Shown: positions 1-12,083 of the stretch, piece by piece
Numbering within the stretch: position 1 is the stretch's first letter
How the letters are laid out: every line of letters begins with the position of its first letter
Source of the DNA: Streptomyces rubellomurinus
GTDB taxonomy: Bacteria; Actinomycetota; Actinomycetes; Streptomycetales; Streptomycetaceae
Length of the DNA: 13,690 nt
Assembly: GCF_000961885.1 (NCBI RefSeq)
Contig: NZ_JZKH01000142.1
Span: 1-13,690 of the forward strand
Direction of reading: 5' to 3'
Position numbers and translations under genes: made by a program
Notes under the pieces: model-generated
Databases searched by the model: none
Told to the model about the DNA's origin: nothing
Seen by the model: the letters and a program-made list of their open reading frames with translations, nothing else

Positions 1-3923
<3,923 letters not shown>

Positions 3924-3927
<4 letters not shown>

Positions 3928-6900
3928 GCCCACGTCCCCCCGTCGATGCCGCGCACGATCTCGTCGAACTCGTCCTGGTCGATCACCGGCAGGTCCTCCT
4001 CCGCCGGTGCGGGCTCCGGCGCGTCGTCGCCGCCGGCCGTGCCCGCGATCTGCGCGAGCGCCTCGGCGGTGCGGTGCCGGAAGATCTCCCGAGGGGTGAT
4101 CACCAGCCCCGACTCCCGGGCCCTGGAGGCCAGTTGGATGGAGATGATGCTGTCGCCGCCGAGCTCGACGAAGGAGTCGTCGACGCCGACCGAGGCGAGG
4201 CCGAGCACCTCGGCGAAGAGGGCGCACAGCAGCTGCTCGCGCGGGGTGCTCGGCGCGCGGCCCGGGGTGCCGGCGCGCAGGTCCGGCGCGGGCAGGGCCT
4301 TGCGGTCGAGCTTGCCGTTCGGGGTGAGCGGCAGGGCCTCCAGCGGCACGAAGGCGGCGGGGACGAGGTGCTCCGGCAGCCGGTCGCGCAGGTGCTCGCG
4401 GAGCGCGGAGACCAGCGAGCCCACCTGCCGGGACCCGGCCGGGTCGTTGGCGTACGCGGTGAGCGGGGCGCCGTCCGGCCCGGTGCGGCGGTAGGCGGGC
4501 ACCGGGTCGGCCACCGCGTCGGTGCGGCCCGAGCCGGCGGCGTCGACGAACAGCGCCTCCATGGCGCCGGTGTCGGCGGCGGCCCCGCAGGTGACGGCCG
4601 TCCGGTAGCCGAGCCGCTCGCCCACCCGGTACAACTCCTCGGCGTCCACGCCGTCCAGCGGCACCTCGCCGCGCAGCGCGGCCAGGACGGCGCCGGCGTC
4701 CTGGCCGGCGTCCAGCAGCCGCAGCGCGGCCAGTTCGCCGGCGAGCCCGAGGTGCGGCACCCCGGTGACGCGCAGCGCGGCCGGGCGGTGGGTGCCGAGG
4801 TGGTCGGCCACCTGCTCGGCGGAGGCGAGGTCGGCGCCCCAGCGCAGCACGGTCTCCTCGACCGGGGCGAGCGGCGCCCGGGGGTGCTTGTGCAGGATCG
4901 CGTCGTAGCGGTGGCGGGAGAGCTCGTTGTGGTAGCGGCCCCGCTTGAGCTGGATGTCGACGGCCGCCACCTGCGCCGAGCGCTCGCCGAAGGCCACGAA
5001 CAGGTCGGGGTCGACCAGGAGTTCCTTCTCCATGACCAGGGCCTGCTCGACCGCGCGGCGCACCGCGTCCAGGCCCTCCGCGCCGCCGCGCCGGTGCAGC
5101 TCGACGGCGGTCATCAGGCAGCGGTGCAGCCGCAGGTTGCGGACGTCGCCGACGAAGAGCCGGCCGCCGGGGGCGAGCAGTCCGATCGCCCGCTCGACGA
5201 CCTCCACCAGGTAGTCGGCGTTCGGGAAGTGCTGGAGGACGGAGTTGAGGATGATGGTGTCGAAGTAGTCCTGCGGCAGGCCGTCGACCACGTCGGCGGC
5301 CTGGGCCCGCAGTTCGACCTTCCCGGCCAGGTGCGGCTGCCCGGCGAGGCCCGCGCGGAGCCCGTCGATGACCTCCGCGGAGAAGTCGGTGCCCCAGTAC
5401 GCCTCGCAGTGCGGCGCGAGGTGGGCCAGGATGAGGCCGTTGCCGACGCCGAGCTCCAGGACCCGCCGCGGTTCGAGCGCGCGGACGCGGTCCAGGATGT
5501 GGCCCCGCCAGGTGTTCATCTGCTCCAGCGGGATGGGGGTGCCGTCGTAGACGCTGGTCCAGACGGCGAAGTTCTCGCCGAACTCGCCCGCGGTCGCCTC
5601 GTCCCGGTAGACGTCCTCGTAGACCGTCAACCACTCCTGGACCTGCCGGAGTTCGCTCGCCTCGTCGCGCTCGGCCCGGCCGGTGGGCACCACGTAGGCG
5701 ACCAGCCGCGGCTCGCCGGGGGTGTCCTCGCGGGCCACCACGACGGCCTGGGCGACCCGGTCGTGCTCGGCGAGGACGGCCTCGATCTCGCCGGGCTCGA
5801 TCCGGTGGCCGCGCACCTTCACCTGCTGGTCGCTGCGGCCCAGGTACTCCAGGTCGCCGTCCGCCGTCCGGCGCGCGAGGTCGCCGGTGCGGTACATCCG
5901 GCTGCCGGGCGCGCCGAACGGGTCGGCGACGAAGCGCTCGGCCGTCAGGCCCGGCCGGCCCAGGTAGCCGCGGGCCAGGCCGGCCCCGGCGACGTAGAGC
6001 TCGCCGGTGGCCCCGGGGGCGGCGGGGCGCAGGGCCTCGTCCAGGACGTGGACCAGGGTGCCGCGCAGCGGGCGGCCGATCGGCGGGGCGGCGGGGCGCT
6101 CGCCCGCCCGCTCGGCTGCCGGCTCGCCGAGCCGCGCCGCGGTGGACCAGATCGTCGTCTCGGTCGGCCCGTACAGGTTGGTCACCTCGCTGCCGGTCGC
6201 GGTCATCCTCGCGGCCAGGTCGGCCGGCAGCGCCTCGCCGCCGACCAGCATCCGGAGCCCGCGCAGCGCCTCCGGGGCGTGCGTCAGCAGCAGCCGCCAC
6301 AGCGACGGGGTGGCCTGCAGGACGGTGCCGCCGGCCGAGGCCACCAGGGCGGCGAGCGCCGCCGGGTCGCGCACCACGTCCCGGTCGGCCAGCACCACGG
6401 CGGCGCCGGACACCAGCGGCAGGAAGACCTCCAGGGCGGCGATGTCGAAGGACAGCGTCGTCACCGCGACCAGCCGGTCCTCGGCCGTCAGCGGGAACCG
6501 GGCGGTCATGTCGGTGAGGAAGGCGTCCAGCGCGCCGGCGGGGACGACGACGCCCTTGGGCCGGCCGGTGGAGCCGGAGGTGTGGATGACGTACGCGGGG
6601 TGCCGGGGGTCGCACGGCAGCCGGAGGTCCTCCGCCCCCGGGTGGTCCGCCGACAGCTGCCGGCACTCCGGGCCGTCCAGGACGATCCGGCGGGGGCCGT
6701 CCTCGGCGGCGGGCAGGGCGCCGGCGGCCGCCCGGGTGGTCAGCACCAGCCGCGGGGCGGCGTCGGCCAGCGTGAGGGCGATCCGGGCGGCCGGGTGCTC
6801 CGGGTCGACCGGCAGGTAGGCCGCGCCGGCCTTCCGGACGGCCAGCAGGGCCACCACGGTGTCCGCCGAGCGCGGGACGGCCACGGCCACGAACCGCTCC

Positions 6901-7136
6901 GGCGCGGCGCCGTGCTCGACGAGCAGCCGGGCCAGCCGGTTGGCCCGGGTGTTGAGCTCCCGGTAGGTCAGCCGGGTGTCCCCGGCCACGACGGCGGTGG
7001 CGTGCGGGGTGCGGGCGGCCTGGCGCTCGAACGCCTCGACGAGGCGCAGGCCGGTCGGGGCCTCCTCCCGGTCGCCGCCGGCCCCGGGCCGTACGGGGCG
7101 GTCGGTGGGGGCGTCGTCGTGCTGGTCGATGGGCAT
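3924..7136 (-). CDS. NRPS loading module, A(Gly)-N-methyltransferase-PCP
   Basis: A 1070-aa NRPS without a condensation domain, so probably a starter module. A domain from about residue 40, with TSGSTG at 186-191, A4 Asp231 and A10 Lys942. The A domain is interrupted after its A8 region by a SAM-dependent methyltransferase (about 500-890; motif [10 protein letters not shown] at 559-567; later a VGDVRN segment typical of NRPS N-methyltransferases). PCP serine is Ser996 in GGDSI. The pocket read by eye is DILQLGLIWK, the known glycine signature, so the predicted unit is N-methylglycine (sarcosine). The C-terminal acidic tail (DQDEFDEI) resembles the linker usually found between a PCP and the next C domain, which here begins the next protein; stop and start overlap by 4 bp. 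An in-frame TGA at 7143-7145 fixes the start at 7136. Its Shine-Dalgarno is weak, with only GTGAT matching. It lies 109 bp after the thioesterase gene. Confidence 0.96.
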
Positions 7137-7245
7137 GTCACATCACTTTCGGAAGCGGGCCGGTCGGCCGGCGGATCGAGGAGCGCGGGCGGCGGGGAGC
7201 GGGGAGCGGCGGGGCGCGGCGCCCGGGTCGGTCGGGCGCCGCCGG
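7137..7245 (-). other. Thioesterase-NRPS spacer
   Basis: This 109-bp gap is the only sizeable gap between the MbtH gene and the left edge. Directly after the thioesterase stop it holds a 10-bp perfect hairpin. Beyond that, the plus strand carries four G-runs at 7187-7214. The rest, up to the NRPS start, is GC-rich with no clear -10 or -35 element. I see no small ORF worth calling. It may end or slow part of the transcription, or simply separate two translation units. Confidence 0.6.
7216..7242 (-). terminator. Terminator-like hairpin after thioesterase gene
   Basis: GCGGCGCCCG (7216-7225) and CGGGCGCCGC (7233-7242) are perfect inverted repeats with a 7-nt loop, starting three bases after the thioesterase TGA on the transcribed strand. 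No U-tract follows, which is common for Streptomyces terminators. It could be a partial terminator that lowers NRPS expression relative to the upstream cassette, or an RNA-stabilising 3' structure. Confidence 0.45.
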
Positions 7246-8055
7246 TCAGCCGCTCAGGCCGGCCGTGGACGGGGCCGGGGCCGGGGCCCCGAGCGCCGCG
7301 ATGCGCTCCGGGAGGGCCCGCCAGACCTCGGGGGTGTAGAAGTGGCCGCCGGGCAGCACGTCGTGCCGGTGGGCGGCGGTCGTGAGGGTGCCCCAGCGGG
7401 CCCCGGCGTCGTCGCCGACGACCGGGTCGTCCGCGCCGGAGAGGACCTGCAGGGGGACGGTGGTCCGCGCCCCGGAGTAGCCGAAGGTGTCGCGGACCTT
7501 GAGGTCGGCGCGCATCAGCTCGACGGCCATCTCGGTCAGGTCCTCGTCGCCGAGGACGTGCGCGGGCAGCAGCCCGTGGGTGCTCATCCAGCCGAGCAGG
7601 CCGTCGTCCGGGTCGGCCTGGGCCGGGAAGCGGTCGCGCTCGGTCAGGCCGCGGTCCGGGGCGTTGCACGAGGACACCACCAGGGCCTCCGGCAGCCGGT
7701 CGCCCGCCGCCGCGAGCCGGGTGGCCACGTCGAAGGCCATCCAGCCGCCCATGCTGTGCCCGAACAGGACGTACGGGGCGTCGGTCGCCGCGACGGCGCG
7801 GACGGCGCGGGCGCTGTCCTCGGCGAGGGCGTCCCAGCTGTCGGCGAAGTCCTCGGCGAACCGCCCCTCGCGGCCGGGGTAGCAGACGGCGAGGAGGTCG
7901 GTGGCGGGCGGCAGCCCGGCGGCCCACGCGTGGTAGGCGGCCGTGCCGCCGCCGCAGAAGCCGAGGCACACCAGGGCCCGCCGGGCCCCCTCGGCCCGGT
8001 GCAGGGCGACCAGCGCGGTGTCGGGCGCGCCGCCCGGCGCGCTCCGCCCGCTCAT
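7246..8055 (-). CDS. Type II thioesterase (alpha/beta hydrolase)
   Basis: A 269-aa stand-alone thioesterase of the NRPS type II family (GrsT/RifR-like). It hydrolyses thioesters from carrier proteins: usually misprimed or stalled units, in some clusters a tailored aminoacyl group. Nucleophile elbow GHSMGG with Ser101; the acid is Asp209 or Asp210 in SGADDPVV; the catalytic His is His238 in PGGHFYT. Length is normal for the family (about 230-280 aa). The serine nucleophile argues against a SyrC/CmaE-type aminoacyltransferase, which uses cysteine. ATG at 8055 overlaps the A-PCP stop (ATGA), with a good GGGAGGA Shine-Dalgarno four bases upstream. Lying directly behind the A-PCP gene, it may release the hydroxylated amino acid, as NikP2 is proposed to do in nikkomycin biosynthesis, but general proofreading is equally possible from sequence alone. 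Confidence 0.95.
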   Translation of the reverse strand: MSGRSAPGGAPDTALVALHRAEGARRALVCLGFCGGGTAAYHAWAAGLPPATDLLAVCYPGREGRFAEDFADSWDALAEDSARAVRAVAATDAPYVLFGHSMGGWMAFDVATRLAAAGDRLPEALVVSSCNAPDRGLTERDRFPAQADPDDGLLGWMSTHGLLPAHVLGDEDLTEMAVELMRADLKVRDTFGYSGARTTVPLQVLSGADDPVVGDDAGARWGTLTTAAHRHDVLPGGHFYTPEVWRALPERIAALGAPAPAPSTAGLSG

Positions 8056-9845
8056 GCCGTCCTCCCGTCGCGCAGCGCGGCGGCGTGCTCGGCGAGGTCG
8101 CGCAGGCGCGGGTGCCGGTAGATGTCCTTCGTCGGCAGCACGATGCCGAGCCGCTTGCGGAGCCGGGCGACGACGCGCAGCGCGACCAGGGAGTGGCCGC
8201 CGAGGGCGAAGAAGTCGTCGTCGGGGCGGATCCCGTCGCGGCCGAGGACCTCCGACCAGACCCCGGCGATCAGTTCCTCGATCTCGCCGCCGGGAGCGTC
8301 GGGGCCCGGGCCGGAACGGTCCGTCGCGGCTTCGGGCTCCGGCAGGGCCCGCAGGTCGACCTTGCCGTTGACGGTCGTCGGCAGCGCGTCCAGCGCAACG
8401 AACGCGGAGGGCACCAGGTGGCCGGGCAGCGCGGCCGCGGTGTGCTCGCGCAGGCCGTCCGCCGTCAGCGCCGCACCCGTGGCGGGCACGTAGTGCGCGA
8501 CGAGGGCGGGCTCCCCCGCCACCTGGCGCACCGTCACCACCGCGGCGGCCACCCCGGCGCAGGAGCGCAGGGCCGCCTCGATCTCGCCGAGCTCGACCCG
8601 GAACCCGCGGACCTTGACCTGCCGGTCGGTCCGGCCGAGGAACTCCAGGGCGCCGCCGGCGCCGCGGCGGACCAGGTCGCCGGTGCGGTACATCCGCGAG
8701 CCGTCCGCGGCGAACGGGTCGGCGACGAAGCGCTCGGCGGTGAGCGCCGGCCGGCCCGCGTAGCCGAGGGCCAGGCCCGGCCCGGCGAGGTGCAGCTCAC
8801 CGGCGGTGCCGTCCGGGGCCGGGCGCAGCGCGCCGTCCAGCACGTACGCCCGGACCTGCGGCAGCGGTTCGCCGAGGTGCGGTCCGTCGCCCTCAACGCG
8901 GGCGGCCGTGGCGTCGACGGTGGCCTCGGTGGGCCCGTACAGGTTGAACGCCTCGATCCGGCCCTCGGCGCCGGCCTCGGCGAGCGTGCGCCACATCCGC
9001 GGCGGGATCGGCTCGCCACCGATGAGCAGGCGCAGCCCGCGGCGCGGCGCGGTCCCCGGCAGCAGCCCGGCGGCCAGGGCGTCCCAGTGGGAGGGGGTGA
9101 GGTCGAGGTCGGTGACCTCGTGCTCGGCCAGCAGCGCGGCCAGCCGGTGGGGGTCGGTGCGGTCCTCGTCGTCGAGGACGACCAGGGTGTCGCCGCGGCA
9201 CACCCGGACCCACTGCTGGACGGAGGCGTCGAAGGACATGCTCGCGTTCCAGGCGACGACCCGGGGGCCGGCCGGGTACACGCCGCGCCGCTCCAGGCCG
9301 TCGACGAGCGCGGCGACGGCGCCCCGGCCGACCTCGACGCCCTTGGGGCGGCCGGTCGAGCCGGAGGTGAAGATGACGTACGCCGGGTCGAGGGCGGTCG
9401 GTTCGACCGGGGCCAGGGGCGACGCGCCCGTGCCGCCCGTGCCGCCGGGGGCTCCGGGGGCGAGGACCGGCACGCCGCTGAGCCAGCCGGGCGCCGCGTC
9501 GTCGCTCACCAGCGCGCGCAGGTCCGCGTCGGCGGCGAGCTCGCCGAGCCGCTGGTGCGGGTAGGCGGGGTCGAGGGGGACGTAGGCCGCTCCCGCGCGC
9601 CAGACCGCGAGCGGGGCCGTCACCCAGTCGACGCCGCGGCGCAGGCTCACGCCGACCCGGTCGCCGCGCCCGATGCCCAGGGCGCGCAGCCGGGCGGCGA
9701 GGTCGGCGGTGCGGGCGTCCAGTTCGGCGAAGTCGAGGGTGCCGTCCGGCCCGATGACGGCCGGACGCTCCGGGGTGGCCCGGGCGGTCCGCCGGAACCG
9801 GACCACCGGGTCGGCGGGCGGCGGCAGTTGACGCGGGTCAGCCAT
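8052..9845 (-). CDS. Free-standing NRPS A-PCP didomain, near-Gln code
   Basis: A 597-aa adenylation plus carrier protein, without C or TE domain. A domain about residues 10-500 (TSGSTG from 160, A4 FDASVQQW with Asp206, A5 [10 protein letters not shown]10 Lys495). PCP about 515-585 with GGHSL and phosphopantetheine Ser552. The pocket read by eye is DAQDLGLVDK, one residue (L for V) from the classical glutamine signature DAQDLGVVDK; this is inference from alignment to GrsA. A Gly/Thr-rich linker (GGTGGTG) lies ahead of core A3. The protein should form aminoacyl-AMP, load its own PCP, and present the amino acid to a partner enzyme. Its direct neighbours, a SyrP-like hydroxylase (8-bp overlap) and a thioesterase (4-bp overlap), suggest carrier-bound beta-hydroxylation followed by release or transfer. 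Citrulline is a conceivable alternative substrate given the amidine hydrolase next door. Confidence 0.95.
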   Translation of the reverse strand: MADPRQLPPPADPVVRFRRTARATPERPAVIGPDGTLDFAELDARTADLAARLRALGIGRGDRVGVSLRRGVDWVTAPLAVWRAGAAYVPLDPAYPHQRLGELAADADLRALVSDDAAPGWLSGVPVLAPGAPGGTGGTGASPLAPVEPTALDPAYVIFTSGSTGRPKGVEVGRGAVAALVDGLERRGVYPAGPRVVAWNASMSFDASVQQWVRVCRGDTLVVLDDEDRTDPHRLAALLAEHEVTDLDLTPSHWDALAAGLLPGTAPRRGLRLLIGGEPIPPRMWRTLAEAGAEGRIEAFNLYGPTEATVDATAARVEGDGPHLGEPLPQVRAYVLDGALRPAPDGTAGELHLAGPGLALGYAGRPALTAERFVADPFAADGSRMYRTGDLVRRGAGGALEFLGRTDRQVKVRGFRVELGEIEAALRSCAGVAAAVVTVRQVAGEPALVAHYVPATGAALTADGLREHTAAALPGHLVPSAFVALDALPTTVNGKVDLRALPEPEAATDRSGPGPDAPGGEIEELIAGVWSEVLGRDGIRPDDDFFALGGHSLVALRVVARLRKRLGIVLPTKDIYRHPRLRDLAEHAAALRDGRTA

Positions 9846-10848
9846 GCGAGCGCACCGCCCCGGCGGCGGGTTCGACGGTGGGGCCGCAGTGCGCGATGTC
9901 CACGGGGGCGCCCATCGCCACCACGATGCGCCGGTCGCCGCGGAAGGGGTCGCGGCCGTGGGCGGCCAGGACGTTGTCGACGAGCAGCAGGCCGCCCGCC
10001 TCCCAGGCCCGGCGCACGGTGGCCGCCTCGTACGCGGCGCGGACGGCGTCCAGGTCGTCCCGGGTGAGCGGCGGGCCGTCGCCGAAGGCCGTGTCGAAGG
10101 GCAGGCCGTCGTGGCCGAACTCCTCGACGAGGGTGTCCAGGATCTCCTCGTCCAGCGACCAACGGCTCCAGAACGCCAGGTGGTTGAACCACACCTCCTC
10201 GCCGGTCGCGGGGTGGCGGACGATGCCGGGGCGCAGCTGGGCGGTGCGCAGGTTGCCGTCCGCGTCCCAGGCGCAGGAGATGAGGTTCTCGGCGCAGTAG
10301 CGTTCCACCTCGGCCCGGCTGTCGGTGGCGAACGCCGAGCGCCAGTCGGTGGAGATGTGCTCGGAGTAGGCGCGCCTGAGCAGCCAGCCCTGGGTCCGCA
10401 TCCGCTCCACCAGGTGCGCGGGCAGGGCCCGCAGGACGCGGCGGCAGTCGGCGACGGGGGTGGCGCCGCCCTCCTCGGGGGCGGTCAGGCAGCCGAAGAG
10501 CAGCAGCCCGGGGAACGTGAGGGTGTAGCTGTTCTCGTTGTGCGGGGCGATCGCCTGGGCGGCCGGCAGGTCGGTGGAGGAGTAGACGCCGGCGCCGAAG
10601 TCGCTGCGGGGCGTGGCCTTCTCCCGGTAGGGGGTGGGCTGCGGCAGCAGCAGGTCGCGGACGCGGGCGAAGTCGTCCACGCCGTGCACGGGCAGGCCGC
10701 GCAGGTACACGGCGCCGTGCTCCCGCAGCCCGGCGCGCAGCTCCGCGTGCACGGTGTCGAGCCAGGCGAGGGCGTCCGCGAGGTCCGTGACGGGCGGCGC
10801 CGTGAGGGTGGCGGGGCGGCCGGGCTCCAACGTCCAGCGCCCGGTCAT
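9838..10848 (-). CDS. SyrP-like Fe(II)/2-oxoglutarate hydroxylase (TauD family)
   Basis: A 336-aa non-heme iron dioxygenase of the TauD/TfdA superfamily, SyrP-like group. Members beta-hydroxylate amino acids, many while bound to a PCP (SyrP on Asp, KtzO/KtzP on Glu). Facial triad: His103 and Glu105 in APHNENSY, and His297 in [12 protein letters not shown]; Arg306/Arg307 just after is a likely 2-oxoglutarate contact. The retained Glu argues for hydroxylation, not halogenation. Other family hallmarks are [10 protein letters not shown] and [12 protein letters not shown]. The start is ATG at 10848, overlapping the amidine hydrolase stop as ATGA; an upstream reading-frame extension overlaps that gene and has no protein character. 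The stop lies 8 bp inside the A-PCP gene, so the two are translationally coupled. Predicted role: beta-hydroxylation of the glutamine (or related) residue on that PCP. Substrate and stereochemistry cannot be read from sequence. Confidence 0.94.
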   Translation of the reverse strand: MTGRWTLEPGRPATLTAPPVTDLADALAWLDTVHAELRAGLREHGAVYLRGLPVHGVDDFARVRDLLLPQPTPYREKATPRSDFGAGVYSSTDLPAAQAIAPHNENSYTLTFPGLLLFGCLTAPEEGGATPVADCRRVLRALPAHLVERMRTQGWLLRRAYSEHISTDWRSAFATDSRAEVERYCAENLISCAWDADGNLRTAQLRPGIVRHPATGEEVWFNHLAFWSRWSLDEEILDTLVEEFGHDGLPFDTAFGDGPPLTRDDLDAVRAAYEAATVRRAWEAGGLLLVDNVLAAHGRDPFRGDRRIVVAMGAPVDIAHCGPTVEPAAGAVRSHG

Positions 10849-11687
10849 CGCGGGCCGCCGGCGGAGGCGTGGCGGATCTCCAGGGTGCAGCACTTGACGC
10901 TGCCGCCGCCCTTGAGGAGCTCGGACAGGTCGATGCCGATCGGCTCGTAGCCGCGCGCGGCCAGCTTGGCGGCCAGGGTGGTCGCGGCCTGCGGGAGGAT
11001 GACGTGCCGGCCGTCGCAGACGGCGTTGAGGCCGAAGACCAGCGCCTCCGCCTCGTCGGCGACGATCGCGTCGGGGTAGAGCTCCCGCAGCACCCGGCGG
11101 CTCGCGGGCGAGAAGGCCCCGGGGAAGTACATGATCTCGTCGCCGAGCACGGCGAGCGCGGTGTCGAGGTGGTAGAAGCGCGGGTCGACCAGCGTCAGGC
11201 CGGTGACGGGGACGCCGAACAGCTCCTGGGCCTCGGCGTGCGCGGCGGGCTCGGTGCGGAAGCCCGTGCCGGCCAGCACCCGGTCGCCGACGACCAGGTA
11301 GTCGCCCTCGCCCTCGTTGACGTACTCGGCGGTCTTCACCACGGCGTGGCCGGCGTCGCGGAACCACTGCTCGTACGCGGGGCCCTCCGCGGCCCGCTCC
11401 GGGTGCCGGAAGCGGGCGCCGAGGACCCGGCCGTCGTGGACGGTCGCGCCGTTGGCGGCGTAGACCATGTCGGGCAGGCCGGGGATCGGCTCGATCAGCT
11501 CGACGGTGTGGCCGAGGCTCCGGTGGAGCTCGCGCAGCCGCTCCCACTGGAGCACGGCCAGCGCGGTGTCGACGGGCTTGGCGGGGTCCATCCAGGGGTT
11601 GATCCGGTAGTCGACGGTGAAGTACGTCGGACGGCACATCAGGTAGTGCCGGGCGGTGGCCGTTCGGGCGGGGTGCTGTGCGGACAT
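10845..11687 (-). CDS. Amidine hydrolase, DDAH / arginine dihydrolase family
   Basis: A 280-aa member of the guanidino-group-modifying superfamily (PF02274/DDAH type; pentein fold). Relatives hydrolyse Arg, or methylated Arg to citrulline, or take Arg on to ornithine. Catalytic features: Asp73 in PGLPDMVYAANG, His173 in RFYHLDTALAVL, and nucleophile Cys266 in GGGSVKCCTLEI (the double Cys also occurs in animal DDAH). INPWM (Asn30) and AANG (Asn79) resemble segments I recall from cyanobacterial arginine dihydrolases (ArgZ/AgrE), so ornithine formation is a possibility. It also resembles the housekeeping actinobacterial DDAH usually found near arginine/ornithine genes. ATG at 11687 has AGAAGG six bases upstream and lies 25 bp after mbtH; the stop overlaps the hydroxylase start. 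It may supply citrulline or ornithine, process a guanidino group on the product, or protect the producer; the sequence does not decide. Confidence 0.88.
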   Translation of the reverse strand: MSAQHPARTATARHYLMCRPTYFTVDYRINPWMDPAKPVDTALAVLQWERLRELHRSLGHTVELIEPIPGLPDMVYAANGATVHDGRVLGARFRHPERAAEGPAYEQWFRDAGHAVVKTAEYVNEGEGDYLVVGDRVLAGTGFRTEPAAHAEAQELFGVPVTGLTLVDPRFYHLDTALAVLGDEIMYFPGAFSPASRRVLRELYPDAIVADEAEALVFGLNAVCDGRHVILPQAATTLAAKLAARGYEPIGIDLSELLKGGGSVKCCTLEIRHASAGGPR

Positions 11688-11712
11688 GGTGGGCCTTCTG
11701 GACGGGAGCCGG

Positions 11713-11925
11713 TCAGGACTGCGGGGTGAGGGCGGCCAGCGAGGCCGGGCGCATGTCGGTCCAGGTGCGCTCGATGTGGTCGAGGCAGGCGGCCCGGGTG
11801 TCCTTGCCGAAGCTGACGGTCCAGCCGGCGGGCACCTCGATGCTCACGGGCCAGAGCGAGTGCTGGTTCTCCTCGTTCGTCAGCACCAGGTAGTCGCTGT
11901 CGTCGTCCTCGAAGGGGTTGGCCAT
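11713..11925 (-). CDS. MbtH-like protein, NRPS adenylation chaperone
   Basis: A 70-aa protein with the MbtH signature: an N-terminal [13 protein letters not shown] segment, then [20 protein letters not shown] and [10 protein letters not shown], including the conserved tryptophans. MbtH-like proteins bind the A-domain core and raise solubility and adenylation activity of many actinobacterial NRPSs. It probably serves the A domains encoded downstream, the free-standing A-PCP being the closest candidate. The start at 11925 is supported by the strong AGAGGA Shine-Dalgarno at 11932-11937 and by full agreement with the family's N-terminus; the longer reading frame upstream is out-of-frame sequence of the LuxR gene. 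It is the first gene after the structured 158-bp spacer, so probably the first of the biosynthetic operon. Confidence 0.97.
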   Translation of the reverse strand: MANPFEDDDSDYLVLTNEENQHSLWPVSIEVPAGWTVSFGKDTRAACLDHIERTWTDMRPASLAALTPQS

Positions 11926-12083
11926 GGGAAGTCCTCTTCCGGTGCTCGGAGTTCGGTGGCGGTGCGCCGGCGGCGCGGCGGGCCGTGGAGGGGGCCGCCC
12001 GGCGCGGTCTCCACGATGCCGGGCGGGCGGGCGCCCGGCATCGTGGAAGACCACGAACTCCGCGGACGCACCGCCGCGCTCTC
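11926..12083 (-). promoter_or_regulatory. Structured spacer/leader between luxR-type gene and mbtH
   Basis: A 158-bp gap expected to hold the end of the regulator transcript and the promoter and leader of the biosynthetic operon. It contains a 16-bp perfect hairpin (12010-12047) nested inside a second inverted repeat, CGGAGTTCG (11947-11955) with CGAACTCCG (12054-12062), which extends to 12 bp if one G is bulged. A third small stem, TCGTGG-AAGA-CCACGA (12041-12056), shares bases with both and so competes with them. The mbtH ribosome-binding site (11932-11937) lies just outside the outer stem. I could not identify convincing -10/-35 boxes. Confidence 0.5.
12010..12047 (-). terminator. 16-bp hairpin downstream of LuxR-type regulator
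   Basis: TCCACGATGCCGGGCG (12010-12025) pairs perfectly with its inverted copy at 12032-12047 across a 6-nt loop. It begins 36 bases after the regulator's TAG stop. There is no following U-tract. The best reading is a Streptomyces-type terminator for the regulator gene. A dyad operator or an attenuator for the biosynthetic operon is also possible, because it sits 84 bases before the mbtH start. Confidence 0.55.

Noticed and set aside
4074..7385. A 1103-codon plus-strand open frame
   Set aside because: Also an antisense shadow, of the A-nMT-PCP gene, with the same biased composition; the minus strand encodes clear NRPS domains.
6968..7969. A 333-codon minus-strand frame overlapping the thioesterase
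   Set aside because: Arg/Pro-rich out-of-frame sequence; the thioesterase frame has the complete catalytic triad.
8085..10067. A 660-codon plus-strand open frame
   Set aside because: Antisense to the A-PCP gene; no recognisable protein, and the opposite strand carries full A and PCP motifs.
9838..10848. SyrB2-type halogenase
   Set aside because: Such halogenases lack the carboxylate of the iron triad; here Glu105 is present after His103.
10849..11637. N-terminal extension of the hydroxylase by about 263 codons
   Set aside because: The extra part overlaps the amidine hydrolase gene in another frame and is Arg/Pro-rich; the family length and the ATGA overlap support ATG 10848.
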